Shown: piece by piece, positions 9,121 to 17,914 of the stretch
Position numbering within the stretch: position 1 is the first letter of the stretch
Layout of the letters: the number at the start of each line of letters is the position of its first letter
DNA from: Ignavibacteriaceae bacterium
Lineage (GTDB): Bacteria > Bacteroidota > Ignavibacteria > Ignavibacteriales > Ignavibacteriaceae
Length of the DNA: 64,000 bases
Reading direction: 5' to 3'
Assembly (NCBI GenBank): GCA_013360295.1
Contig: JABWCL010000001.1
Coordinates: forward strand, 62,001-126,000
Notes under the pieces: generated by a model
What the model saw: only the letters and a program-made list of their open reading frames with translations
The model's database searches: none
Told to the model about the DNA's origin: nothing
Made by a program: the position numbers and the translations under genes

Positions 9121-9609
9121 TTGAAAGACCCATCGAAATATCCGGGAAATAAGTATTTATTAGCTGTAATCCTGATGTTAACATCTTCTTATGTTCTGAC
9201 CGGTTGTTCTTCTACAGTGAGAAGTTACGGTGAGAGCGGGAATTCTGACGCCGGAAGGTATTATTCTTCTGAATATGCAGGAGCAGAAGTATTGTTCACC
9301 GCTGAGGGTACTGCGTCGTACTATGCAGATGACTTCCACGGGAAAAAAACAGCGAACGGTGAAACCTATAATATGTACGGTATTTCTGCCGCGCACCCTG
9401 AGTTCCCTCTTGAAACAATCATCCGCGTTACCAACCTAAAAAATGACAGAAGCGTTATTCTACGGATAAATGACCGGATGCCCGACTTTAAGGGAAGGAT
9501 GATTGACCTGTCTTTGGGAGCCGCAAGGGAACTTGATACAGTTAATGATGGAATTGCAAAAGTCAGGATCGAAGTACTGAAATGGGGTACAGGTAAACGA
9601 AAGAAATAA
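9121..9609 (+). CDS. rlpA: RlpA-like lipoprotein (septal-ring lytic transglycosylase family)
   Basis: The 162-residue product starts at a TTG and has a lipoprotein signal ending in the lipobox VLTGC (Cys29). Residues about 60-155 form the double-psi beta-barrel of RlpA: GTASYYADDFHGKKTANGE, ISAAHPEFPL, INDRMPDFKGRMIDLS. The Glu of NGE, the His of AAH and the Asp of NDR, conserved in active RlpA enzymes, are present. Pseudomonas RlpA cleaves glycan strands that lack stem peptides; other members only bind them. There is no C-terminal SPOR domain, so this is the short form. It is divergent from the GHL10 gene and ends one base from a convergent reductase gene. Confidence 0.85.
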   Translation: MKDPSKYPGNKYLLAVILMLTSSYVLTGCSSTVRSYGESGNSDAGRYYSSEYAGAEVLFTAEGTASYYADDFHGKKTANGETYNMYGISAAHPEFPLETIIRVTNLKNDRSVILRINDRMPDFKGRMIDLSLGAARELDTVNDGIAKVRIEVLKWGTGKRKK

Positions 9610-9610
9610 A

Positions 9611-10489
9611 TCAGATCTGCGGACGCCAATCATCCTGATGATGATTAAAACAGTGTATAAATCTCTCCCTTAGTTCTGCTTCCAGGTCTCCCTCCTCTAT
9701 CGCTTTTACAATGCTCATCAGGTGGTCAACGCTTCCTGTCCCCGCGATGATAGTACTAACCCCTGAAGCAAAAGCGGAAAACTTTACGGCTGCAGGCAGA
9801 TATTCATCCTCCGTCATTTCTACACCCATCTTTTTCATTCGCAACCAATATTCCTCGCAATAATTTCCGAACGGCTGGGTTTTGAAGCGCCAGGGAGCAT
9901 TCGCAATAGGTCTTTTAATGATCACCCCTCGTCCGCTTAGTGATAAATGATTAATTGATTCATAATTATTCTGATCAAAGAGGTTATAAGAAAACTGAAA
10001 AGAATCAAAACAACCAAATGACATTGCCGTCTGAAGGTCCTCATTCTCGCCGGAATAAGCCGCACACCCTATTTTTCCTTCTTCCTTGCATTTCAAGAGG
10101 GCCTCCACGACACCGTTATTTTGCAGTATCAACGATGAGCAGGAATGTAAATGAACAATATCAATTGTATCCCGCGAAAGAAATCCGCGGGCGGCTTCAA
10201 CTCCCTTTATGATACACTCGTATGTCCAGTCTTCAATGCCTTCTATACCATATCCTACCTTGGTAGATATAATGACCTCATTCTTTTTCCCCCTTATCCA
10301 TTTCCCGATCCTCTCCTCCGACAATCCATATCCCCTGGCAGTGTCAATTAAATTAATACCAGAGTCAATAACAGCGTCGAGAAGTCTGAAAACTTCTGAA
10401 TCGCTCTTATCCTCTCCCCCAATATGTCCGGCTCCAAAACCCAGAGCAGAGACAGAAATTCCTGTATTCCCGAATGATCGTTTTAGCAT
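9611..10489 (-). CDS. Aldo/keto reductase family oxidoreductase
   Basis: The 292-residue protein matches the NADPH-dependent aldo/keto reductase TIM barrel. Visible motifs are LGFGAGHIGGEDKSD near the N terminus, the catalytic region INLIDTARGYGLSEERIG (Asp and Tyr), ISTKVGYG with the catalytic Lys, and IDIVHLHSCSS with the catalytic His. The C terminus (FASGVSTIIAGTGSVDHL) is the cofactor-phosphate-binding segment. The natural substrate cannot be told from sequence. The gene is convergent with rlpA and has about 255 bp of non-coding DNA upstream of it. Confidence 0.88.
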   Translation of the reverse strand: MLKRSFGNTGISVSALGFGAGHIGGEDKSDSEVFRLLDAVIDSGINLIDTARGYGLSEERIGKWIRGKKNEVIISTKVGYGIEGIEDWTYECIIKGVEAARGFLSRDTIDIVHLHSCSSLILQNNGVVEALLKCKEEGKIGCAAYSGENEDLQTAMSFGCFDSFQFSYNLFDQNNYESINHLSLSGRGVIIKRPIANAPWRFKTQPFGNYCEEYWLRMKKMGVEMTEDEYLPAAVKFSAFASGVSTIIAGTGSVDHLMSIVKAIEEGDLEAELRERFIHCFNHHQDDWRPQI

Positions 10490-10744
10490 AAAAAAATGTT
10501 TAATTAGTAGTTAGAAATAGTCAGTGAAAGATATCGAAAATCCTTCAGGATAAAAATTGACGCAAAGTTAAACTCTGGAACAAGTATGGTTTAATAAGTT
10601 ATAGAAAACTATCAGCACACTACTATTCAAAAGTGGCAAACATAGTTAAGACTCCCAATAATTATGCCGGCGATGGAGGAATCTTCAACAATTCCATCCT
10701 AAGTTTATCGTCAGATAAGCAGGTGATATTTACAGTCCTTTCTG
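10490..10744. other. 255-bp intergenic region
   Basis: This stretch lies between the start of the aldo/keto reductase and the end of the epimerase gene. It contains no convincing reading frame or RNA gene. An imperfect inverted repeat, GATGGAGGAAT against ATTCCATC near 10670-10700, could be a weak hairpin behind the epimerase gene. The promoter of the reductase should lie at its left end, but I see no full consensus match. Confidence 0.4.
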
Positions 10745-11734
10745 TTATAACCAGTTCTTTTCACGGTACCAATTCACGGTCTTGCTGATACCTTCTTCAA
10801 GAGAAATTGTCTGCCTGAATCCAAAATCATTAACAGCTTTTTTTACTGAACACGTCCAGTATTTCCGGGTGAGATCCCGTGCTTTCTCGATATTTAGTGT
10901 CGGCGCGGCCGTACTGAACATTGAAAAGAATTCCGCAAACGCGGAAATCGTATATACAAGAAAATGAGGTATACTGATACTTAGGCTCTTTTTCTGAAAT
11001 ACCTTCTCACATACTCTCCTCACTTCATCCCACGAATACGTTTCTTCAGATGCCAAAAAGTATATTTCGCCTCTGCTTTTTTCTGATAGGCTTGCGAGAT
11101 ACAATCCGTTCACAAGATCAGCAATATGGATAAGGTTGAGCCTTTTTTCATCAAAACCTACTTTAGTCATAAGTCCGGAAGCGTAAGTCCTAAAAAAGAT
11201 GAATATCTCCGTATCCCTCTCCCCATAAACAGCACAGGCACGGCAGACAGTGATAGGCAAACGGTCATAATACCCCTCGCAAAGTTTCTCCTGCTCCCTT
11301 TTACTGATGCCATAAGTGGTAATGGGATTCGGAAAAAACTGCTCATCAATAGGTTCAGGAGCGGGAGAAGGGCCTGCCGCAGTTTGGGAACTTACCACGA
11401 CCAGTTTCCTGAGAGTGTCCTTTGTTCTTAAAGCCGCCTCAAGTACGTTACCTGTGGTAATGACGTTTCCATAATGGTACCCCTCTTTAGTCTTGGATTT
11501 CACCACACCCGCAACGTGGTAAATATAATTTGCACCCAAGAATGCCTCCGCGAGTCTGCCGGTATCATCTAATCCGCAATCATAAACAGAAACTCTCGAC
11601 CGGTCTATCCACTGAAGGTTTGATGACTTCCTGGCAACGATTCTTACCTGGTAGCCCTTTTCCAAAAGCAGATCAACGAGGTGGCTGCCAACAAATCCGG
11701 TAGCCCCGGTAACAACACAAATCTCATTTTTCAT
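10745..11734 (-). CDS. NAD-dependent epimerase/dehydratase, candidate ceramide reductase (CerR-like)
   Basis: This is a 329-residue extended short-chain dehydrogenase. The cofactor motif is GATGFVG (residues 10-16), the active-site pair is Tyr141/Lys145 in YGISK, and the catalytic serines lie in VVVSSQTAAG. It is divergent from a serine-palmitoyltransferase-like gene that is followed by a GNAT-like gene. In Caulobacter, Spt, bCerS and the epimerase-family CerR make ceramide; the same three families next to each other suggest this enzyme reduces the keto group of the sphingoid base. It could instead be a nucleotide-sugar epimerase or steroid-dehydrogenase-like enzyme. The family call is solid; the ceramide role is inferred from neighbours. 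Confidence 0.82.
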   Translation of the reverse strand: MKNEICVVTGATGFVGSHLVDLLLEKGYQVRIVARKSSNLQWIDRSRVSVYDCGLDDTGRLAEAFLGANYIYHVAGVVKSKTKEGYHYGNVITTGNVLEAALRTKDTLRKLVVVSSQTAAGPSPAPEPIDEQFFPNPITTYGISKREQEKLCEGYYDRLPITVCRACAVYGERDTEIFIFFRTYASGLMTKVGFDEKRLNLIHIADLVNGLYLASLSEKSRGEIYFLASEETYSWDEVRRVCEKVFQKKSLSISIPHFLVYTISAFAEFFSMFSTAAPTLNIEKARDLTRKYWTCSVKKAVNDFGFRQTISLEEGISKTVNWYREKNWL

Positions 11735-11787
11735 TGGGACTAATTACAAAAATTGAATAATAATTAATAAATTAGGTGGAAATTTAT

Positions 11788-11795
11788 CAAAATTA
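11788..11795 (-). promoter_or_regulatory. -7-type box upstream of the epimerase gene
   Basis: On the minus strand TAATTTTG matches the TAnnTTTG consensus exactly and lies about 53 bases upstream of the start at 11734, in the spacer between the two divergent genes. No clear TTG is found at -33, so support is partial. Confidence 0.35.
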
Positions 11796-11853
11796 TTACA
11801 AATCCGCTTGGATATGCAATTATTCATTTTTTATTCTGATCACACACGGAGGT

Positions 11854-13047
11854 ATGTTGGATATATTTGCGAAATGTTTTGAATTTACCAGAGCTGATGA
11901 AGTTAAGAAGCTAAATCTGTACCCCTATTTCAGGGCTATAGAAGAGAATGAAGGCCCTGTTGTACAGATTGAGGGGAGAAAAGTTGTAATGGCTGGTTCT
12001 AACAATTACCTTGGACTCACCGCGCACCCAAAGGTAAAAGAAGCTGTAATTAATGCAGTTAAGAAATACGGATCAGGTTGTTCAGGCTCAAGGTATCTTA
12101 CAGGAACACTTGATTTACACATTGAATTAGAAGACCGTCTGGCGAAGTTTTTCGGAACCGAAGCGGTTCTGCTCTTTTCCACGGGTTACCAGACCGCCCA
12201 GGGTATCATCCCTACCCTCGTTCAGAGAGGTGATTATGTTATCTCAGATAAAGATAACCACGCCTGTATTGTTGCCGGCAATTTAATGGCAAAAGGCTCC
12301 ACTGCTGACTTCGTACGTTATAAACATAACGATATGAAAGACCTTGAAAGAGTTATTAAAAAGCTTCCGGCTAAATCAGGAAAACTGATCGTGAGCGACG
12401 GCGTATTTTCAACCGGAGGGGAGATTGTTGAACTGGATAAACTGAATGAAATCGCCAAGAAATACGGGGCGAGGATTCTAATTGACGATGCGCACTCAGT
12501 CGGAGTTATCGGAAAGGGTGGCCGGGGCACTGCCAGCGAGTTCAACCTCGAAAAGGAAGTTGACCTTACTATGGGTACGTTCAGTAAAACTTTTGCTTCC
12601 TTGGGAGGATTTGTCGCGGGGCAGGAACGAATTATCAATTACCTAAAACATCATTCTCCTGCTTTAATTTTCAGCGCCTCCCCCACACCTGCATCTGTCG
12701 CGGCTGCACTTGCGGCTCTCGATATTCTTGAGAAAGAACCAGAACACGTCAGCAGACTTATCAGCAACTCTGAAAGGGTTAGAAAAGGTTTGTCGTCGCT
12801 TGGATATAACGTTGTCCCCGGCAGAACAGCTATAGTACCTGTAATTGTAGGAAGCGACGAACTCGCGTTCCAGATGTGGCGTATGCTTTATGACGCGGGT
12901 GTATTTGTAAATGTATTCATCTCGCCGGGTGTTCCGCCAGGCAGGCAGATGATGCGCACGAGCTATATGTCAACTCACGAAGAAGAACATCTCGACTTTA
13001 TTGTTTCGACTTTTGAAAAAGTCGGTAAGGCCCTCGGATTAATTTAA
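11854..13047 (+). CDS. PLP-dependent alpha-oxoamine synthase, candidate serine palmitoyltransferase
   Basis: The 397-residue protein belongs to the AONS/KBL/SPT family of pyridoxal-phosphate enzymes that condense an acyl thioester with an amino acid. It has the family N terminus ([20 protein letters not shown]), the PLP-stacking His of [10 protein letters not shown] (about H136), the [11 protein letters not shown] motif (Asp about 212, His about 214) and the Schiff-base lysine in [13 protein letters not shown] (about K245). The frame is open back to a GTG at 11776, but M at 11854 gives the normal family start and is preceded closely by GGAGG. A GNAT-like gene follows after 18 bases and a reductase is divergent, a context that favours serine palmitoyltransferase over biotin or threonine pathway enzymes; no bio genes are nearby. 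Confidence 0.85.
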   Translation: MLDIFAKCFEFTRADEVKKLNLYPYFRAIEENEGPVVQIEGRKVVMAGSNNYLGLTAHPKVKEAVINAVKKYGSGCSGSRYLTGTLDLHIELEDRLAKFFGTEAVLLFSTGYQTAQGIIPTLVQRGDYVISDKDNHACIVAGNLMAKGSTADFVRYKHNDMKDLERVIKKLPAKSGKLIVSDGVFSTGGEIVELDKLNEIAKKYGARILIDDAHSVGVIGKGGRGTASEFNLEKEVDLTMGTFSKTFASLGGFVAGQERIINYLKHHSPALIFSASPTPASVAAALAALDILEKEPEHVSRLISNSERVRKGLSSLGYNVVPGRTAIVPVIVGSDELAFQMWRMLYDAGVFVNVFISPGVPPGRQMMRTSYMSTHEEEHLDFIVSTFEKVGKALGLI

Positions 13048-13065
13048 CAAACTCCTGTCACCATT

Positions 13066-14187
13066 ATGTCCGTCACACAAATAAAACCCGTTACCTCGCA
13101 GAGCGACCTGATGAAATTCATAAGGTTCCAGTGGACTATTTATAAGAATGACCCTTATTGGGTTCCGCCGCTTATGATGGACAGGAAAAAGCTTTTAAGT
13201 AAGGCGAAGAACCCGTTTTTTCGCCACGCTGAAGCTGAATATTTTCTAGCCTATAGGGATAATGAGATTGTCGGAAGGATCGCGGCAATAAAAAATGACC
13301 TCCACAATTCCGTGCATAATGACAAGGTCGGTTTCTTTGGGTTTTTCGAGTGTATCAATGATCAGGCTGTTGCAAACGCTCTGTTTGATACAGCAAAGGG
13401 GTGGCTTAAAAAACGCGGGCTCGACAGTATGAGGGGACCCGCGAACCCATCAAGCAATGATGAATACGGTCTGCTCATCGAAGGTTTTGATGATTCGCCG
13501 AGGCTCCTAATGACTTACAATCCACCCTATTACATCAACCTTACGGAGAACTACGGTCTATTAAAAGCTAAAGACCTGTATGCATATAAACTGGAGTACG
13601 GCAAGGCAATTAAGAGCGATAAGCTCAGGCGTGTCGCGGAACTTGCAAAGAAAAGATACGGACTGAAAATCAGCCAGATGAATATGAAAGACTTTAAGAA
13701 TGAACTGAATAAAGTTAAATATGTTTATAACAAGGCCTGGGCGCCGAACTGGGGGTTTGTTCCGCTGACTTCCGACGAAATCGACGCTATGGCTGCCGAC
13801 CTCCGTCCCCTTGCTGAACCATCCTTAATTCTTTTTGGCGAAATAAATAACGAGCTTATCGGTTTTGCCCTTGTGTTGCTTGATTATAATGTCGCTTTCA
13901 AGCAAATGAACGGCAGATTATTTCCTTTCGGTTTTCTAAAATTATTCACCGCGAAAAAACAGATTGAATGGGCACGGGTCCTCACTCTGGGTATCATCCC
14001 TGAACATCAGAAAAAAGGACTCGACGCAGTCTTTTATCTTGATATAATGGAACGTGCCAGGAAGATTGGCATTGAACTTGGCGAAGCCAGCTGGATCCTG
14101 GAAGATAATGATATGATGAACCGCGGAGCAAAAGTCCTTGGTGGAGAAGTATATAAAAAATACCGCATTTATGAAATGCCGGTTTGA
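13066..14187 (+). CDS. GNAT-fold (YghO-like) acyltransferase, candidate bacterial ceramide synthase
   Basis: The 373-residue protein resembles the large YghO-type GNAT family: an N-terminal half with FIRFQWTIYKNDPYWVPPL and RIAAIKNDLHN, the phrase RGPANPSSNDEYGLLIEGF, and a C-terminal half with an acyl-CoA-binding-like segment (RVLTLGIIPEHQKKGLDAV). It sits 18 bases behind the palmitoyltransferase-like gene and so is probably translated from the same message. The ceramide synthase bCerS of Caulobacter is also a GNAT-type protein, so N-acylation of a sphingoid base is a reasonable hypothesis. From sequence alone only the GNAT-like fold is certain; the acyl donor and acceptor are not. Confidence 0.78.
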   Translation: MSVTQIKPVTSQSDLMKFIRFQWTIYKNDPYWVPPLMMDRKKLLSKAKNPFFRHAEAEYFLAYRDNEIVGRIAAIKNDLHNSVHNDKVGFFGFFECINDQAVANALFDTAKGWLKKRGLDSMRGPANPSSNDEYGLLIEGFDDSPRLLMTYNPPYYINLTENYGLLKAKDLYAYKLEYGKAIKSDKLRRVAELAKKRYGLKISQMNMKDFKNELNKVKYVYNKAWAPNWGFVPLTSDEIDAMAADLRPLAEPSLILFGEINNELIGFALVLLDYNVAFKQMNGRLFPFGFLKLFTAKKQIEWARVLTLGIIPEHQKKGLDAVFYLDIMERARKIGIELGEASWILEDNDMMNRGAKVLGGEVYKKYRIYEMPV

Positions 14188-16147
14188 TTATCACCTCCTG
14201 TTTATAATTCTTCTGATTGCACCGGTAATAAAGGCGCAATACACGCCTTCTGACCGGGCACTGATAAAAACAACTTCAATCCGCCAGTATGATAACGAGA
14301 TCATTAAAAGATATTTAACCTCCGCAAACGAACAGCAAACTACTGCGGCTCTTCTTGCAATATCTAATTCCGGTGATACCTCCTGGATCAGTAATATTTT
14401 AAACTTAAGTCCCGTAAAAGATTACCGCAGGGATATTGTGTTTTGCCTTTCACAATTGGGACCTTCAACCAAATCAACGGAATATTTGCTTCAGTTATTA
14501 GCTCGTTCCTCATCGCCTTATGAAATACGTGGCATTCTTTCTGCACTGGGAAATACCGGGGACAGCGCGGTTCTGAGAAATATTATTGGAATGACTTTTG
14601 AGGGTAAGGCATTATCAATATTAAACTTTTACTCACGCGGGATCAAATCTCCTGAGTCAGAAGCAATAATCGTTTCGGAAATACTCTCAGATGATGATTC
14701 GGTTTCACTCGCTGCTATGTTTGCCGCGAACAGGATGGGACTTTCAGCCAGGCTGCACGCAACATTTGTAAAAATCTTCAATTACGAAATTTCGGCTGGC
14801 AGATACAACAGTGAAAAGACTTATTATTGCCTGGTATCCTTCCGGCGAGCAAAGAAGGCTCCTTATTCCGTGTCAGAAGCAAAAGTAAGGAATGCAAAGT
14901 TTAACTTTAATCAGCGGGTAGAATTCGCCCGTACCCTTCCGTTTCTCAGAGAAAAGGATTCTTTGGACGAAGTATATACTGATCTTCTGCTTGATAAAAA
15001 TCCGAATGTTGCGATAAGCGCCGCATCATCCTTAGCTGACCTGAAAAATAATGATGGGGGTGTTATCAAAGGATTATACCCGCTACTCAGAGAAATAATA
15101 CTTGAGCCCTCTTTGAACGAAGACGTGCGTGGGAACATCTTCACAGGTATTATTTCAATGTTCCCCGATAGTAGTGTAATTCTTCGCAAGGAGTGTAAAT
15201 CCAAAATAAGTAAAAAATACTATCTAAAGTCTTTCGGCATTGCAAAACTGATCCTCCCTATGGAACAGCAAGAATTATTGAATCTGGCTGACGATGGCAG
15301 CTCTACGGAAAAAATTGAGGTTATTACAGCTCTCGCTTCAAACAGGAATGAGTGGAAAAAAATATTTGACTATGATAAAGAACTTCTGAATTTAATTAGC
15401 AATGACCCTGAGCCGGCGATAATCTCTGTTTTCTTTGAATCAATTGATTCCGCATTCATCGCTGAAAACTCTGCAGCAGTTGCCAAAGCGATAATAGACT
15501 TTTTCGGCGCGAATAAGGACAATTACGAAACCTCTTCAGCCTACCCGCAATTGCTCAAAACTCTCGAATCAATCAGCGCCGCGGATCACGGCGAAGCTAT
15601 CCGGATCCTGAAGTCATCATCGAAGGTCAGCCCCGAATCTATTGCCCCATTGAAGCCCGGAATAAAAGCGCCTGAATTAAAATCCTTTGAAATGTTTGAT
15701 AAATTTATTGACCGCGCGTTCACTTATTCCTCCGCAAGAATTTTAACCACAAAAGGGGAAATCAGGTTTAAGCTCTTACCGCAGTATGCACCCCTCACCG
15801 TTGGTAATTTTATCTGGCTTACTGAGAGTGGGTTCTATAATGGCGTGAAATTCCACAGGGTTGTTCCCGGTTTTGTCATTCAAAGCGGTGATACATCAGG
15901 AACAGGTTGGTACGGACCCGGGTACCAAATTATTTCCGAGTTTTCTTATCTTCCGTTTACTGAGGGCACCGCGGGTATCGCGAGCAACGGACCAGATACT
16001 GAGGGCTCACAGTGGTTCTTTATGCAAAAAGATTTCCCACATCTAAACGGCCGTTATACCGCTTGGGGACAATGCTCTGAAAGTATTGAAGTAATTCGTA
16101 ATATAACTGAGTCTGACGCTGTATTACGAATTGTTCTTGAGAAATGA
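14171..16147 (+). CDS. Exported HEAT-repeat / cyclophilin-type peptidyl-prolyl isomerase fusion
   Basis: The chosen ATG at 14171 overlaps the end of the preceding gene by 17 bases and opens with a signal peptide ending near VIKAQ; the frame extends to 14138 but that would bury the signal. Residues about 25-500 are alpha-helical HEAT-like repeats (for example ILSALGNTGDSAVLRNIIG, ISAASSLADLKNN). The last 150 residues form a cyclophilin domain: FHRVVPGFVIQSGD carries the catalytic Arg, GTAGIASNGPDTEGSQWFF the substrate groove, and LNGRYTAWGQ closes the barrel. It is probably a periplasmic or lipid-surface folding factor. Translational coupling to the acyltransferase gene is suggested by the overlap, but no shared pathway is obvious. 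Confidence 0.85.
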   Translation: MKCRFDYHLLFIILLIAPVIKAQYTPSDRALIKTTSIRQYDNEIIKRYLTSANEQQTTAALLAISNSGDTSWISNILNLSPVKDYRRDIVFCLSQLGPSTKSTEYLLQLLARSSSPYEIRGILSALGNTGDSAVLRNIIGMTFEGKALSILNFYSRGIKSPESEAIIVSEILSDDDSVSLAAMFAANRMGLSARLHATFVKIFNYEISAGRYNSEKTYYCLVSFRRAKKAPYSVSEAKVRNAKFNFNQRVEFARTLPFLREKDSLDEVYTDLLLDKNPNVAISAASSLADLKNNDGGVIKGLYPLLREIILEPSLNEDVRGNIFTGIISMFPDSSVILRKECKSKISKKYYLKSFGIAKLILPMEQQELLNLADDGSSTEKIEVITALASNRNEWKKIFDYDKELLNLISNDPEPAIISVFFESIDSAFIAENSAAVAKAIIDFFGANKDNYETSSAYPQLLKTLESISAADHGEAIRILKSSSKVSPESIAPLKPGIKAPELKSFEMFDKFIDRAFTYSSARILTTKGEIRFKLLPQYAPLTVGNFIWLTESGFYNGVKFHRVVPGFVIQSGDTSGTGWYGPGYQIISEFSYLPFTEGTAGIASNGPDTEGSQWFFMQKDFPHLNGRYTAWGQCSESIEVIRNITESDAVLRIVLEK

Positions 16148-16149
16148 TC

Positions 16150-17028
16150 TCAGGGGTTTAAGACCTCATCATATCTGGAGGCATGCGGAGGATCAATAGA
16201 TTTGAGTACTCTGAAAATTTCCTTATCCGGGTAATCGCGCAGGTAATCGACAATCTCTCCGTGTTTGGAATCAAATATTGTCTTAATAAGCACGCTCCTG
16301 ACGTCAAGTTTCGATTCAAGGCTTTTAATCGTAGTAATAAATCCGGCTATCTTCTTCTGCCCCGCTGCCCTATTCCTCTGTGCCTGGTCGATGCCATAAT
16401 GATAATCAGAGAGGGCTTCCCGGACTGTCCTGTATTTTTCACTCAATAGGTTCTCAACCAGGTCCTTCCTGTTATAATTTCCGCTCGTGGACTCCCAACC
16501 TTTCCCATACCTGGTGCCCGATGAGATGTTCACAACATCAAACGCCTTCCTGAAATACTCTGAACCGGATAGTTTTTCCCACGAATCCTGCTCCATCCCA
16601 ATGATCATATACGCATAATAATCGAGGAAACTTGTTATTGAGTTAAATACCAGGGGATTAAAATAAAGAGGCTGATTTTTTTCGTATGTGAATACCCAGT
16701 TATTATCAAAGACCCGGAGCATCGGAGAGATACTCTGTGATTTATAAATTTGCCTTTGGCTTACTAAAACGGTCTGAGCTGAATAATTAGTCTCATCAGT
16801 TGCGGTAGTGATTGAAATATTAAAATTGCATTTTATTCTGTCATACTTCCATTCTGTTCCAGTAAAGCGGGTAGTATTCAGATAAGTCTCTATTTCCCTT
16901 GCAAAATTAACAAGGCTTTCCTTATTTATTACAGGAAGATTTTGATAATTTACTGTAACGACAGCCTGCAATTCCTGGGCAGGCATCGAAAAGTATAACG
17001 CAAAAACGAATAAAAGCACTTTTTTCAT
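16150..17028 (-). CDS. porD: DUF4835 family protein, PorD-like T9SS component
   Basis: The 292-residue protein has a short signal peptide (MKKVLLFVFALYFSMPAQ) followed by a domain recognisable as DUF4835: LQAVVTVNYQNLP, FTGTEWKYDRIKCNFNISIT, LLRVFDNNWVFTYE-like strands and YYAYMIIGMEQDSWEK. Members are annotated as PorD, a protein linked to the type IX secretion system in Bacteroidota. That fits the four T9SS-sorted proteins encoded in this window. It ends two bases from the convergent cyclophilin fusion and is divergent from an outer-membrane protein gene. The PorD name rests on family recognition, not on experiments in this lineage. Confidence 0.75.
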   Translation of the reverse strand: MKKVLLFVFALYFSMPAQELQAVVTVNYQNLPVINKESLVNFAREIETYLNTTRFTGTEWKYDRIKCNFNISITTATDETNYSAQTVLVSQRQIYKSQSISPMLRVFDNNWVFTYEKNQPLYFNPLVFNSITSFLDYYAYMIIGMEQDSWEKLSGSEYFRKAFDVVNISSGTRYGKGWESTSGNYNRKDLVENLLSEKYRTVREALSDYHYGIDQAQRNRAAGQKKIAGFITTIKSLESKLDVRSVLIKTIFDSKHGEIVDYLRDYPDKEIFRVLKSIDPPHASRYDEVLNP

Positions 17029-17077
17029 ATTTATCTGAAACCTATATTAAACGTAATTAAAAATATAAATTATTACT

Positions 17078-17914
17078 TTGTTACAAAAGAGAATATTTCT
17101 TTTAACCCTTTGCCTGGGATTTTTATTTTTTTCCGTCCCTTCTGCCGCTCAGATCAGGCCGGGAGCAAAACAGGCTGCATTGAGCCAGTCCGATATCGCC
17201 GCGCCCTGTGACGTGTTCTCCATTTACTTTAACCCTGCCGGATCAAAATTGTTCCATACTCCGCAGTTGTCGTTTTATTATGCGCCCGCCCCTTACGGAC
17301 TTACAGAACTAAAACAATTCGGTGTACACGGACTTCTGCCGTTTAACGATTCATTCACAATGAGTGCTGGGATTTATAATTACGGGTTTAAGCTCTACCA
17401 TGAAACCCATGCGCTGTTTAATATTTCTCATAATCCTCACCGCAGCGTATTGCTCGGTTTAAATGTCACCGCCCAAAATCTCAGCATTGAACGATACGGT
17501 AATTCTTTTGCTCTGAGGATTGATGCAGGGGCGATTTTCCTCCTTTCAAAAACAATCACAATTGGTTTAGCGGGTACAAATATCACTGGAAGCGAGTATT
17601 CAGATTCAGAGAATTCAATCCCCAGGATTCTGCGTACCGGTATTTCTTATCAGCCATTATCGCTCATTCGAATAAACGCAGTAATTGAAGCTGAAACCAA
17701 TTTCGAACCGGCAATAAAAATCGGCAGTGTGATTAAGCCGCACGAAAATTTTTCGGTCCGCAGCGGTTATAACACGCTCAATAAAGAAATTTCAGCTGGC
17801 TTAAGTGTTTATTTCGCCGGAGTCAGTTTCGACTATGGCTTCACCTACCATCGCTATTTAGGAGCGTCACATTTCACCGGAGTTTCACTCCCCGATGTCA
17901 CTTCTTTTTTCTGA
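17078..17914 (+). CDS. Outer-membrane beta-barrel protein, PorV/PorQ-like
   Basis: The 278-residue product has a signal peptide ending at SAAQ and then alternating amphipathic strands. The segment RPGAKQAALSQSDIA...VFSIYFNPAG near the N terminus resembles the start of PorV/PorQ/FadL-like barrels, in which a conserved NPAG-type turn follows the first strands. The start is a TTG that directly follows TTAC within a promoter-like TTACTTTG; an in-frame stop lies just upstream and no other start codon precedes the signal peptide, so the TTG is needed. The gene overlaps the next frame by 20 bases. PorV-like proteins are T9SS attachment or shuttle factors, which would fit the porD neighbour, but this is inference. 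Confidence 0.65.
   Translation: MLQKRIFLLTLCLGFLFFSVPSAAQIRPGAKQAALSQSDIAAPCDVFSIYFNPAGSKLFHTPQLSFYYAPAPYGLTELKQFGVHGLLPFNDSFTMSAGIYNYGFKLYHETHALFNISHNPHRSVLLGLNVTAQNLSIERYGNSFALRIDAGAIFLLSKTITIGLAGTNITGSEYSDSENSIPRILRTGISYQPLSLIRINAVIEAETNFEPAIKIGSVIKPHENFSVRSGYNTLNKEISAGLSVYFAGVSFDYGFTYHRYLGASHFTGVSLPDVTSFF

Noticed and set aside
14138-14170. Upstream start of the HEAT-cyclophilin gene
   Set aside because: It would place eleven residues before the signal peptide and extend the overlap with the acyltransferase gene to 50 bases.
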